A stretch of DNA of 64,000 nt from Bacillus sp. A301a_S52 (GTDB lineage: Bacteria; Bacillota; Bacilli; Bacillales; Salisediminibacteriaceae). Where the stretch lies: assembly GCA_024701455.1 (NCBI GenBank), contig JABXYP010000001.1, positions 4,034,001 to 4,098,000 on the forward strand. The letters are read 5' to 3'. The notes under the pieces are model-generated. The model did no database searches. It was not told where the DNA came from and saw only the letters and a list, made by a program, of their open reading frames with translations. Position numbers and translations under genes: made by a program. This document shows, one piece after another, positions 53,456 through 61,435 of the stretch (positions are counted from its first letter, which is position 1; every line of letters begins with the position of its first letter).

Positions 53456-53677
53456 TTATTTCATTCGCTTTTTTACTTTCTCAATTAATTGATCCTCATC
53501 TGGCGCAGTTACCGGACGGTCATTGACGAATGCAAAAGCCTTTTTACGTCCCGGTCCACAGTATGATTGACACCCGATATCTATGTTCGCATCTGGATCT
53601 AATTTTTTTAACTTCGGAAGTAATGTTTTAATATTGGTGGCCTGGCAATCATCACAAATTTTAAATTCGTTTGCCAT
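53456..53677 (-). CDS. DUF1450 protein with CxxC and CxxxC
   Basis: 73-residue protein of the DUF1450 (YuzB-like) family: CDDCQATN near the N-terminus and [19 protein letters not shown] in the middle, resembling thioredoxin-like ferredoxin folds. Function unknown; a redox or iron-sulfur role is a guess. ATG 53677 has AAAGGATG upstream; upstream codons give no plausible start. Confidence 0.85.
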   Translation of the reverse strand: MANEFKICDDCQATNIKTLLPKLKKLDPDANIDIGCQSYCGPGRKKAFAFVNDRPVTAPDEDQLIEKVKKRMK

Positions 53678-53826
53678 CTGACACCACATCCTTTTCAAGT
53701 CAATCTCCTCTATGATGGTTACTGATGTATTTTACAACTTCTTGATAGTAAAATGCAATAACCTTGTTTAAACTGTTTAAACGAATTATGATATAATTTT
53801 CTCGCATAGCACTTCTACTGCTATGC

Positions 53827-54030
53827 TTTATCACAGATAACCGTCCGTAAAACTTCCGACTCAAAATAGAGAGAAGAGCTAACTCTATTTAGGCGGGAGA
53901 TAACGGACGCTAATGTCCTGATTAACTCGGGCCAACAGGATGTTGGTCACACAAGCGTTTTCGCAGGAGCGAAGACGTTAGCTTGTGTTCCTTATCAGTG
54001 GGAGAAGAACAAAAACGCCCACTGATTGAA
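53827..54030 (-). repeat. Palindromic intergenic repeat, copy M (long form)
   Basis: Reverse orientation, complete long form. Compared with copy H, its extra module has better pairing (ACACAAGC/GCTTGTGT perfect; CCAACA/TGTTGG perfect), while H carries G-U-compatible changes. It ends 35 bases before the lipL start, so it lies in the lipL promoter/leader. Confidence 0.88.
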
Positions 54031-54064
54031 GGGCATTTTATGGCATGACAGAGGAGTTCAAACT

Positions 54065-54904
54065 ATGACAAATCAACTACTTCACCGGCAACATTGGCTG
54101 TTTTATGATCAAGCTTTCTCTGGTTTAACGATGAATCCGATCCATTCTTTTGCAATGGATGATACCTTATGTCAAAAAGCGGCCAATCTCCATGACACGG
54201 CATTGGCCCGTTCATGGGTTCACGACAAAACAATTGTCCTTGGTATTCAAGATAGCCGCCTTCCTTTTATTGAAGATGGTATTCGGTATCTTCAAAATGA
54301 AGGCTATGATGTGATTGTACGAAATTCAGGCGGTTTAGCTGTTGTACTTGATCCAGCGATTTACAACTTATCTCTTATTTTTAAAGAGGAAAAAGGGCTG
54401 ACAATTGATAGAGGGTACGAGATGATGGTGGAACTGACCCGCTGGCTGATTGAGGAGTTGGGATCGGACATCGTCGATGGGGAAATTAAAGAATCGTATT
54501 GTCCTGGGCGTTATGACTTAAGCGTTAACGGTCAAAAATTTGCCGGCATTTCTCAACGACGGTTACGAGGCGGGGTTGCGGTACAAATATATTTAGCGAT
54601 GAGCGGAAGCGGCTCACAGCGTGCTGCTCTTATTCGTGATTTTTACAAGTATGCTGTCAATCAGTCGGAAACAAAATTTGACTATCCGCACATTTCCCCA
54701 GAGAAAATGGCGTCACTTGAAGAATTAGCAGGTTATCATTACACAGCAGAGGTACTGAATCATCGGCTTTTACTCCAGCTCCAACAATTAAGCGATCGTT
54801 TAACAACTTATCAGTTGAACGAAGAAGATTGGTCTGTGTATGAAAATAACATCGCGCGCATGGTCAAACGAAACGAGAAATTACCATTACCTGACCGTTC
54901 TTAA
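54065..54904 (+). CDS. lipL: Octanoyl-[GcvH]:protein N-octanoyltransferase
   Basis: Amidotransferase moving octanoate from GcvH to E2 subunits in lipoate assembly. About 279 residues: lipoate-ligase-like fold with SWVHDKTIVLGIQDSRLPFIEDG and RNSGGLAVVLD, and the catalytic Cys in ESYCPGRYDLSVNGQKFAGISQRR. ATG 54065 has GAGGAG upstream; a frame beginning in repeat M is rejected. In B. subtilis lipL (ywfL) lies beside pta; here 5 kb of accessory DNA separate them. Confidence 0.93.
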   Translation: MTNQLLHRQHWLFYDQAFSGLTMNPIHSFAMDDTLCQKAANLHDTALARSWVHDKTIVLGIQDSRLPFIEDGIRYLQNEGYDVIVRNSGGLAVVLDPAIYNLSLIFKEEKGLTIDRGYEMMVELTRWLIEELGSDIVDGEIKESYCPGRYDLSVNGQKFAGISQRRLRGGVAVQIYLAMSGSGSQRAALIRDFYKYAVNQSETKFDYPHISPEKMASLEELAGYHYTAEVLNHRLLLQLQQLSDRLTTYQLNEEDWSVYENNIARMVKRNEKLPLPDRS

Positions 54905-55042
54905 AAAGGGGATTACAGTTTCCTTGGTCTTTATAGCAGATGGTTGCGGCACGCGTGTTTTTAATGATAATGTCTCGTGTCTCAACGTTTTTTATGTGAA
55001 CTTTAGCGTTTTAAGACCTTCACTTCAGACTGCGCTTCCCTC
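54905..55042. other. Intergenic sequence downstream of lipL
   Basis: No terminator or gene recognised. It is the left border of the accessory patch that separates lipL from pta. Confidence 0.4.
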
Positions 55043-55076
55043 CGGGAGATGACGGACGACAATGTCCTGATTGAAG
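55043..55076 (-). repeat. Palindromic repeat, copy N1 (3' scrap)
   Basis: CGGGAGATGACGGACGACAATGTCCTGATTGAAG: the outer end of the long hairpin in reverse orientation, flanked by unrelated sequence. Confidence 0.65.
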
Positions 55077-55106
55077 ATTCATTTTATCATTGCGCATCAT
55101 AAAGCT

Positions 55107-55207
55107 AAGCTTCAATCAGTGGGAGTTTTCCTTTATCCCCCAACTAAACTTTTCGATCTTCTTAAGTTGTGAGGTAGGGGTTTTACTGCCCCTTATGAGT
55201 GGGATAA
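55107..55207 (+). repeat. Palindromic repeat, copy N2 (strongly decayed)
   Basis: AAGCTTCAATCAGTGGGAG, then GAGGTAGGGGTTTTACTGCCCC and GGGATAAA. Only the first hairpin arm and the outer right end are clear. Confidence 0.55.
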
Positions 55208-55305
55208 ATAAAAATTTATTGTACAGTGTTGGTAATTTTAAAACATCATTATAGAATTGAATCATTTAAGAAAAAGAAGCTGGGACAAAACCCAGTGATT
55301 AAGAA

Positions 55306-55338
55306 TGGCCCTCTCGTATGTGAGAGCCATTTTTAAAT
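55306..55338 (+). terminator. Terminator-like hairpin near a GCTGGGACA motif
   Basis: ATGGC-CTCTC / GAGAG-CCAT stem followed by TTTTTAAA. About 25 bases upstream is GAAGCTGGGACAAAACCC, a motif common in Firmicute intergenic repeats. No gene ends nearby, so it may belong to the mobile patch. Confidence 0.5.
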
Positions 55339-55355
55339 TCATCTTTTGTTATTTT

Positions 55356-55511
55356 AGATTGCTTGTCAAAAATACACTCGCTTGTTGCGGGCAATGCTTC
55401 AGCTAATCGGGGGGAAGATCCCCCCCGATGGATCTTCTGCTCCTGCGATTACTCGTCGCAAATAAATCAGCTCTTTCTTATCCCACAGGCGTCTCGTGTT
55501 TTTGACAATCA
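55356..55511. repeat. MITE-like element with inverted ends
   Basis: About 156 bp bounded by GTCAAAAATACACTCG (left) and CGAGACGCC-type sequence with CGTGTTTTTGACAA (right), imperfect inverted repeats ending in GATTG / CAATC. The inside holds GGGGGGAAGATCCCCCC and an AAGATC/GATCTT stem; no ORF. Unrelated to the A-O repeat family. Confidence 0.6.
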
Positions 55512-55612
55512 ACTGGTTTGAATAAAACCCATAACCTCGTAATTATGTACACAAAAAAGATACCTTCTGATAAAGTTAAATCACCCAACATAACAAAATC
55601 GGAGGTATCCTT

Positions 55613-55741
55613 ATGTTTAAAGATTATAACATGAATCAAGTCATTTTGCCGATGGATTTAGCCTATAAATTACAGGGAAATGATATTGTTTTTGCAGTGA
55701 TTAATCTGGTGGAATCTATTCCAGGTGAAGCATTGACCTGA
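55613..55741 (+). pseudogene. IS1182-like transposase N-terminal remnant
   Basis: 42 codons (MFKDYNMNQVILPMDLAYKL..., then NDIVFAVINLVESIP) with a good GGAGG site, stopping abruptly. The sequence matches the N-terminus of IS1182/DUF772-type transposases (about 450 residues), so about 90% is missing. A GATACCTTC...GAGGTATCC inverted pair upstream (about 55559-55608) may be the left end of the IS. Confidence 0.75.
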
Positions 55742-55744
55742 ACA

Positions 55745-56029
55745 TTAGGGTAAGCCATGCCTATTTGCATCGCAATTTTCCCTGCCATCGAATACCCATC
55801 CCACTGTTATTTTAGCATCAGAATATTTTTTTATTAAATCACCGACATATTCAATCGCTTCTTCGCTGCAATCAAACGTTCTATTGTTGAGCATATGATG
55901 TACTGTCCGTTCCCAATCCAGTATATCAGTAAATGTTGTCCCAGGTATAACAACGACAATATCGTCCGGATTTGATGGACCTCCTCTTGTAATTGCATTA
56001 ATATGATTGACTGCCTTAAGCTCTGGCAT
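55745..56029 (-). CDS. Uncharacterised 94-residue protein beside IS remnant
   Basis: No family recognised. The sequence shows a beta-alpha pattern: DDIVVVIPGTTFTDILDWE, then HMLNNRTFDCSEEAIEYVGDLIKKYSDAKITVGWVFDG. It ends only 3 bp from the transposase remnant, so its 3' end may have been changed by the insertion. The start ATG has no ribosome site and may lie further upstream or the gene may be decayed. A 53-codon ORF with a strong ribosome site lies 35 bp upstream on the same strand. Confidence 0.5.
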   Translation of the reverse strand: MPELKAVNHINAITRGGPSNPDDIVVVIPGTTFTDILDWERTVHHMLNNRTFDCSEEAIEYVGDLIKKYSDAKITVGWVFDGRENCDANRHGLP

Positions 56030-56064
56030 CTGGTCTACGGACGGTAAAATGTGATAATGCGTCG

Positions 56065-56226
56065 TTACACGATTTTGTTGTTAATTGCTTTTAAATCTTC
56101 CTCTATTTGATGTATTATCTTTTCCAGTCGCTTTGACTTTTTGCGCGTTAAGAAGTGCAAAAATTGACACATCCAGAGTTCACACTTAGAGGTGCCCATC
56201 CTATATGAGTTTTCTATAATATTCAT
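56065..56226 (-). CDS. Small orphan gene, 53 residues
   Basis: MNIIENSYRMGTSKCELWMC... with a C-terminal amphipathic helix (RLEKIIHQIEEDLKAINNKIV). The AGGAGGAGGG ribosome site 5 bases before the ATG is unusually strong. No family recognised. The helix could be a coiled coil mediating contact with the downstream 94-residue product. Confidence 0.5.
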   Translation of the reverse strand: MNIIENSYRMGTSKCELWMCQFLHFLTRKKSKRLEKIIHQIEEDLKAINNKIV

Positions 56227-56290
56227 GTCGTCCCTCCTCCTATTGTCTCAGGGTATTAATTTTATCACACCTAAATACACGGTTCTTTAG

Positions 56291-56434
56291 CTATGTTGTA
56301 AAAAACGCTTCTTCTCCAGTTTGAAACTGTAGCATGTCATGATTAAGCTCACTCCCGCAATTACTACTAACATAGTCTCCTTCAATCACTAGACTTTCAC
56401 CATTGTAATAATAATGTCTACTATAGGTTACCAT
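56291..56434 (-). CDS. Possible small gene, 47 residues
   Basis: MVTYSRHYYYNGESLVIEGD... with CGSELNHDMLQFQTGEEAF. The arrangement G-x-Y...CG-x-E-x-x-x-x-x-x-x-F-x-x-G-E recalls small YjzC-like zinc-ribbon proteins but lacks most cysteines, so it is either diverged or decayed. A GAGAGGAGA run lies immediately before the ATG, too close for a good site. Confidence 0.3.
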   Translation of the reverse strand: MVTYSRHYYYNGESLVIEGDYVSSNCGSELNHDMLQFQTGEEAFFTT

Positions 56435-56643
56435 TCTCCTCTCTCCAAAATGAAGCCTTCATCTGAGAAGCTACACCTATAACGGAGCAAACTAGGACAT
56501 ATGAACTTATTTTCAGTTTACGAGGCCCCTCTCCTTTAAACATTATTACTCTAAAAACAGTCATTTTTAACCTTTTATATTTGTTATTTTTTTGATAGTG
56601 TAAGTCTAGGTTGATATTTGTATTATTTAGGAGATTAACCATA

Positions 56644-56799
56644 ATGAAACTTCACATGTTAAAGAAAGTTATTGAGTATAAAAGAAAAGAAATGGTGACG
56701 TCAGGACTAACTAATGGATTTACCAATCACGTGACGCTAAAGCACAGTCATGAATTAGATAAGCTTATCGTCGAATACCAAAAAATGAAAAAGGGATAG
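56644..56799 (+). CDS. Spo0E-like aspartyl-phosphate phosphatase
   Basis: 51-residue protein of the Spo0E family that dephosphorylates Spo0A~P and delays sporulation. Two helices: LKKVIEYKRKEMVTSGL and the signature SHELDKLIVEYQK. ATG 56644 has AGGAG 10 bases upstream. The usual length is 45-85 residues. It stands in the accessory patch, a common place for such genes. The stop is followed 6 bp later by repeat copy O. Confidence 0.85.
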   Translation: MKLHMLKKVIEYKRKEMVTSGLTNGFTNHVTLKHSHELDKLIVEYQKMKKG

Positions 56800-56804
56800 T
56801 GCCG

Positions 56805-56893
56805 ATACAACGAACCTTCAATCAGTGGGGCTTTTCGTGCTTCTCCCACTGATTGGTAGTTGAGTCAATCACATTAGCGATCGTTACCTCCCC
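56805..56893 (+). repeat. Palindromic intergenic repeat, copy O (3' part missing)
   Basis: ATACAACGAACCTTCAATCA, full first hairpin (GTGGGGC / CTCCCACTGATTGG), then CAATCACATTAGCGATCGTTACCTCCCC and unrelated sequence. From 56894 to 57143 I see no supported gene; it is the 3' flank of ku. Confidence 0.78.
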
Positions 56894-57143
56894 ACTGCCA
56901 CCCCTGACATTATCTCCATCTACACTTAAAAACCATGATCTATAAAGTAAGATCATGGAAATTGGCACAAGAGCAATCCCATTAGTAAAAGTTAAAAAAT
57001 TATCCCCAATTACCTGAATCATCCTCGACGAAAATACTCGCGAAATCGTTACTATCAACGTAAATTTTCCCTTCCTTAAAGGCTCCCCCTCTTCCAACAC
57101 GATTATAAAAACATCTTTGTGATGTCATGCCGTCTCACACTCA

Positions 57144-57989
57144 TCATTGGGCTTTTTTCTTTACGCTTGCTTGCGAACTTGGTTTCTTTTTTGTTGCTTG
57201 TTTCCCTGTTTTCTTTTTGTTTTTATCAATAGATGCCTGTAATGCGGACATGAGGTCTGTCACATTTGACGCTGCTGGTGCTGGTTTCCCAGTCATCTCT
57301 ACCGTCTTTTCTCCTGCCCGTTTCTGTTCAATCATTTCCAGCAAGGCGTTTCGATAATCATCTTGATATTTTTCTGGATCAAACGGGGTTGTCAGTTGCT
57401 TAATAAGCATAAGTGCCGTATCCAGTTCTTTTTTTGTAATTTGTTGATTATCAGGGATAGCAACCTCTCCAGCATGCCGGACTTCATCAGGAAAATGGAT
57501 CGTCTCCATCACCAATGTATTTTGATAAACACGGACGATGGCCAATTGCTCTTTCGAACGAATAATAATTTTAGCGACACCTATCTTTCCTGATTCTTCT
57601 AATGATTGCCTTAATAGTACATACGCTTTTCCCCCGCCGGTATCCGGTGCAAGAAAGTAGCTTTTGTCAAAATAAATAGGGTCTATTTCCTCTAATTTAA
57701 CGAAATCGATAATCTCGACTGCTTTATCTTCACTTTCTTTACGTAAGCTTTGTAAATCCTCATCATCAAGAACAACAAATTTGTTTTTTTCATATTCGTA
57801 TGCTTTGACAATATCCTCGTTTGCTACTTCTTTTTCACAGCTACTACATACTTTTTCATAAGAAATTGGCGTATGGCATTCTTTATGAAGTTGTCTTAAT
57901 TTGATGTCTTTATTTTCTGTTGCAGCATGAAGCTTCACTGGAATATTGACTAAACCAAAGCTGATCGTTCCTTTCCACATCGTATGCAT
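57144..57989 (-). CDS. ku: Bacterial Ku, DNA end-binding protein
   Basis: Homodimeric Ku of non-homologous end joining; encircles broken ends and recruits LigD. 281 residues: core beta barrel with MWKGTISFGLVNIPVKL, CHTPISYEKVCSSC zinc-like cysteines, VLLRQSLEESGKIGVAKIIIR and EMIEQKRAGE, then a Lys-rich tail (KKKTGKQATKKKPSSQ) that binds DNA. Divergent from ligD. A sigma-G-like promoter (58012-58041) suggests forespore expression, as for B. subtilis ykoV. Confidence 0.95.
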   Translation of the reverse strand: MHTMWKGTISFGLVNIPVKLHAATENKDIKLRQLHKECHTPISYEKVCSSCEKEVANEDIVKAYEYEKNKFVVLDDEDLQSLRKESEDKAVEIIDFVKLEEIDPIYFDKSYFLAPDTGGGKAYVLLRQSLEESGKIGVAKIIIRSKEQLAIVRVYQNTLVMETIHFPDEVRHAGEVAIPDNQQITKKELDTALMLIKQLTTPFDPEKYQDDYRNALLEMIEQKRAGEKTVEMTGKPAPAASNVTDLMSALQASIDKNKKKTGKQATKKKPSSQASVKKKAQ

Positions 57990-58011
57990 AACATCACCTG
58001 TTTTTAATTAC

Positions 58012-58041
58012 TATCCTGCTAGTTTTTTGGTGGGATTATGC
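58012..58041 (-). promoter_or_regulatory. Sigma-G-like promoter of ku
   Basis: Minus strand: -35 GCATA (58041-58037), 18-bp spacer, -10 CAGGATA (58018-58012), one mismatch to GHATR-N18-CATNHTA. About 25 bases before the ku start. Confidence 0.55.
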
Positions 58042-58092
58042 AGGCGATTTTTGGCTAAAATAATGACAGTTGTCTGACAGGAGGAGAATGAC

Positions 58093-59919
58093 ATGATACC
58101 AATGCGTTTAACGCCTGCAACTCGTTTGCCTGAAGGTGATAATTGGCAATATGAAGTGAAATATGATGGCTTTCGCTGTCTTCTTCTTATAGAGCAAAAC
58201 AGCGTGCAATTATTAAGCAAAACTGGCAAGGTTTTAAACCGTTCCTTCCCCGAGATTGAAGCCTTTGTCCAGAAGCTTACAGATGCTTTACAGCCATATC
58301 TTCCCCTTCAATTTGATGGTGAATTAGTCCATTTAGTGAATAGTTATAAAAGTCATTTCTCCACCGTGCAAAAACGGAGCAGAATGAAGAAAGTAACAAC
58401 GATCCAGGATTCAGCAACGACACTTCCTTGCCATCTTGTTGTGTTTGATTTGCTAAAAATAAATGGGAGATCCCTTGTAACAATGCCGTTACAGCAACGA
58501 CAGAAGCAATTATCTCGCTTGTTTAAGACACTCGATCTTCCATTATCCGTTATACCCGAAGACAGCCGTTACCTTCAGTACATTAATCCTTCTACGTCAA
58601 TGGACCGCCTCTGGGACAAGATCGTTCAATTTAATGGAGAAGGGCTCATCGCTAAAAAGGCCCCATCGTCATACAAAGAAGGAATCAGAAGTAACTACTG
58701 GTTGAAAAAGAAATTTTGGCGATCGATCAGTGTGATTTTAGTCAAGTATAACGAACTTAATGGTTATTTTCAGGGAGCAGTCTACAAGGATGATACGTTA
58801 ATATCAATTGTTGATGTGACACATGGATTTAGTGATAAAGAAAGGCAAACACTTATGACTATTTTTACACAAAACGGACACCGAGAGACTTCTACTACTT
58901 GGCAACTGACACCTTCGATTTGTGTTAGTGTGGAGTGCATTGATTTTGACGGTTCCCACTTGCGTGAGCCTCGCTTTTCATCATTTTTATTAGATGAACA
59001 CCCTGATCACTGCACGTGGTTGCAAATGCAGAGACAACTTTATCCACTCCCCTCTCCTGTGGCGATCACACATCGTGACAAACCAATTTGGCCAGACGAT
59101 CACATGACCAAAGACGATTACCTGATCTTCTTGCAACAAGTTGGCCCGTTCATGCTGCCTTTTTTGCAAAACCGCTTGTTAACAGTTATCCGCTATCCAC
59201 ACGGTGTAGAGGGTGATGCTTTTTATCAAAAAAACGTACCTGACTACGCCCCTGATTTTGTTAACACCGTTCAAGAAGATGATATAACATATATCACGTG
59301 TAATAGCATGGACACCCTTCTTTGGTTAGGAAATCAGCTTGCTTTAGAATTTCATATTCCATTTCAGCCTTACACGGAACGTAAACCAACTGAAATCGTT
59401 TTGGACTTGGACCCACCTTCAGTTAACCATTTCCCGTTAGCTATTGAAGCGGCTCAACGCTTTAAAGCGATATTCAATGAGTGCCATATTACCTCCTTCA
59501 TTAAGACATCTGGTCGAAAAGGGTTGCAATTGTATATTCCATTACCAAAGGGAAAGTTTTCTTATTATGACACTCGCACAGTCACTGCTTTCTTTTGTCG
59601 TTTTTTATGTGAACAGGAGCCCTCACTATTCACAACTGAGCGTTTAAAAAAGAACCGAGGTGAACGCTTGTACCTTGATTATATGCAGCATGATGCCGGC
59701 AAAACACTCATTGCCCCTTATTCACCAAGAGGAGGAAAAGAAGGGACGGTGTCTGTTCCACTCTATTGGGAAGAAGTTAAGGAGAGTCTTTCCCCCGCTC
59801 ACTTTACCGTACGAAACGTCATTGATCGCCTTTTAAAAAAGGGAGACCCTTTTAGATTCATGTATGAGACAACGAATGAATCGGCCATTCAAACTCTTTT
59901 AAACCGATTAAGAGAGTAG
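58093..59919 (+). CDS. ligD: LigD, NHEJ DNA ligase-polymerase
   Basis: ATP-dependent ligase fused to an archaeo-eukaryotic-primase-type polymerase for break repair. 608 residues: ligase core (Lys in EVKYDGFRC at about 23, GEGLIAKK, OB fold to about 300) followed by the polymerase (about 320-608, catalytic DLDPP and IKTSGRKGLQLYIP). No phosphoesterase domain, the same domain order as B. subtilis ykoU. GGAGGAG precedes the ATG. Divergent from ku over 103 bp. Confidence 0.94.
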   Translation: MIPMRLTPATRLPEGDNWQYEVKYDGFRCLLLIEQNSVQLLSKTGKVLNRSFPEIEAFVQKLTDALQPYLPLQFDGELVHLVNSYKSHFSTVQKRSRMKKVTTIQDSATTLPCHLVVFDLLKINGRSLVTMPLQQRQKQLSRLFKTLDLPLSVIPEDSRYLQYINPSTSMDRLWDKIVQFNGEGLIAKKAPSSYKEGIRSNYWLKKKFWRSISVILVKYNELNGYFQGAVYKDDTLISIVDVTHGFSDKERQTLMTIFTQNGHRETSTTWQLTPSICVSVECIDFDGSHLREPRFSSFLLDEHPDHCTWLQMQRQLYPLPSPVAITHRDKPIWPDDHMTKDDYLIFLQQVGPFMLPFLQNRLLTVIRYPHGVEGDAFYQKNVPDYAPDFVNTVQEDDITYITCNSMDTLLWLGNQLALEFHIPFQPYTERKPTEIVLDLDPPSVNHFPLAIEAAQRFKAIFNECHITSFIKTSGRKGLQLYIPLPKGKFSYYDTRTVTAFFCRFLCEQEPSLFTTERLKKNRGERLYLDYMQHDAGKTLIAPYSPRGGKEGTVSVPLYWEEVKESLSPAHFTVRNVIDRLLKKGDPFRFMYETTNESAIQTLLNRLRE

Positions 59920-60103
59920 AACAGTTCTATTTAGAGCTAATTGATAAGTCACAAGCTGTATTAGGGAACTGGTTAGACATATACTTCCCTTTTCAGCAGT
60001 AAAAAGAGTTCCATATTTTTTTCTCATAGCAATATAAGCAAAAAACACAACAAGACCCCCTCATAAGCAACTACTTTTGAGAGAGCCTTGATCATTACCG
60101 TTA

Positions 60104-61078
60104 TTAGTTGATGCCTTGCATAGCTGTAATGAGTGCAAGCTTATAAACATCTTCTGTATTACAACCTCGGGATAAATCATTTACTGGCTTATTCAGCCCT
60201 TGTAAAATCGGTCCGATCGCTTCAAAGTTCCCAAGGCGCTGCGCTAACTTATAGCCGATATTACCTGCTTCCAAACTAGGGAATATGAATGTATTTGCTT
60301 GTCCATTTAAAGGAGAATCTGGCGCTTTTTTAGCCGCAACAGTCGGCACAAAGGCTGCGTCAAACTGAAACTCCCCATCTAACATAAGTTCTGGTGCTTT
60401 TTCTTTGGCTAACGCCGTCGCCTCGATGACTTTTTCGGTTTCGGGACTTACTGCTGAACCTTTTGTCGAAAAGCTGAGCATCGCGACTTTAGGGTCAATT
60501 CCGAACACTTTTGCCGTTTTGGCTGCTTCAATAGCCGTTTCTGCTAAGTCATTGCTATCAGGTGCGATATTAATGGCGCAGTCACCAAATATATATCGTT
60601 CGTCTCCTTTAACCATGACAAACACACCTGACGTTTTTTTCACGTCAGCTTTTGTTTTAATAATTTGTAGAGCCGGTCTCACCGTATCTCCTGTAGAATG
60701 AACTGCGCCGCTAACAAGACCAGAAGCCTTGTCAGTATAGACGAGCATAGTACCAAAGTAATTAGGTGTTTTTAAGATTTTTTCTGCTTCTTCTTTTGTA
60801 TTCTTACCTTTTCTGCGTTCCACAAAAGCGTCTACTAATTCACTAAAGCCTGAATATGTTTCAGGATCATAAATCGTTAGCTGTGAGACATCTATATTGT
60901 GTACCTCAGCTTTCGCCTTTATCTCATCTTCATTTCCTACTAATATAGGATTTAATATACCACCCTTTTTCAACCTTACCGTCGCTTCAAGTATGCGCTC
61001 ATCCGTACCCTCAGGAAAAACGATAGAAGGGTTGGCTTTTTTTACTTTTTCTTGTATAGCTGTAAACATATCGCTCAC
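60104..61078 (-). CDS. pta: Phosphate acetyltransferase
   Basis: Interconverts acetyl-CoA and acetyl phosphate in overflow metabolism. 324 residues; conserved SGAVHSTGDTVRPALQIIKT, GPILQGLNKPVNDLSRGC and ADCAINIAP-type segments. GTG 61078 (MSDMFTAIQEKVKK) has AAAGGAGG 7 bases upstream and beats the 8-codon longer frame. A cre-like site lies about 65 bases upstream. A weak hairpin around 60047-60090 may end it. Confidence 0.95.
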   Translation of the reverse strand: MSDMFTAIQEKVKKANPSIVFPEGTDERILEATVRLKKGGILNPILVGNEDEIKAKAEVHNIDVSQLTIYDPETYSGFSELVDAFVERRKGKNTKEEAEKILKTPNYFGTMLVYTDKASGLVSGAVHSTGDTVRPALQIIKTKADVKKTSGVFVMVKGDERYIFGDCAINIAPDSNDLAETAIEAAKTAKVFGIDPKVAMLSFSTKGSAVSPETEKVIEATALAKEKAPELMLDGEFQFDAAFVPTVAAKKAPDSPLNGQANTFIFPSLEAGNIGYKLAQRLGNFEAIGPILQGLNKPVNDLSRGCNTEDVYKLALITAMQGIN

Positions 61079-61142
61079 AGGAATTCCTCCTTTATTACTC
61101 ACTATCTATTAGCATACTCCTTCTGGAGAAAAAAATAAATTA

Positions 61143-61157
61143 ATGGGACCGCTTGCT
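61143..61157 (+). promoter_or_regulatory. cre-like CcpA site upstream of pta
   Basis: ATGGGACCGCTTGCT fits the CcpA consensus WTGNAANCGNWNNCW with one mismatch. It lies about 40-50 bases upstream of a candidate -10 (TATGCT, 61116-61111), where CcpA activates pta in B. subtilis. Confidence 0.45.
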
Positions 61158-61405
61158 ATTAAAAGTTTTAATTTTCTGAACATAAATCTTTCCTATTTAA
61201 AGTTCGACCTCCTCAAATTAAAATCTTGTAAGCTTTAATATTAACGAGTCTACTTACCTAATCTCTCGTCTATGTTATTTAATTTATTAATCCCACTGTT
61301 TTATCGGTCAATCTCCTTCAATTATTAACTCAATTCCTGAATAACTTACTGTTACTCTGAATTAAATGTCATAACAAGAAGAACGTTCATAACATGATAT
61401 TAGTC

Positions 61406-61435
61406 TTGCAACCGCATTCATTTATCTTGTATAAT
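61406..61435 (+). promoter_or_regulatory. Sigma-A promoter of the fadH operon
   Basis: TTGCAA (61406-61411), 18-bp spacer, TATAAT (61430-61435). The -10 abuts the FadR box. The rest of 61158-61405 shows no gene. Confidence 0.65.

Noticed and set aside
53827..54030. tRNA-like or riboswitch reading of the long repeat form
   Set aside because: Multiple stems, but no CCA end, no T-loop GTTCRAANC and no match to a riboswitch core; kept as repeat.
56421..56642. 73-codon minus-strand frame opposite the Spo0E gene start
   Set aside because: Its best internal start (MFKGEG) has no upstream ribosome site; overlaps the Spo0E leader. A hydrophobic stretch made me consider a signalling peptide, but evidence is insufficient.
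56822..57100. 92-codon minus-strand frame downstream of ku
   Set aside because: Overlaps repeat copy O and has no ribosome site. A 42-codon alternative frame (57000-57128) with a GRGGAFKEGKIYVDSND-like sequence is also too short and lacks a site.
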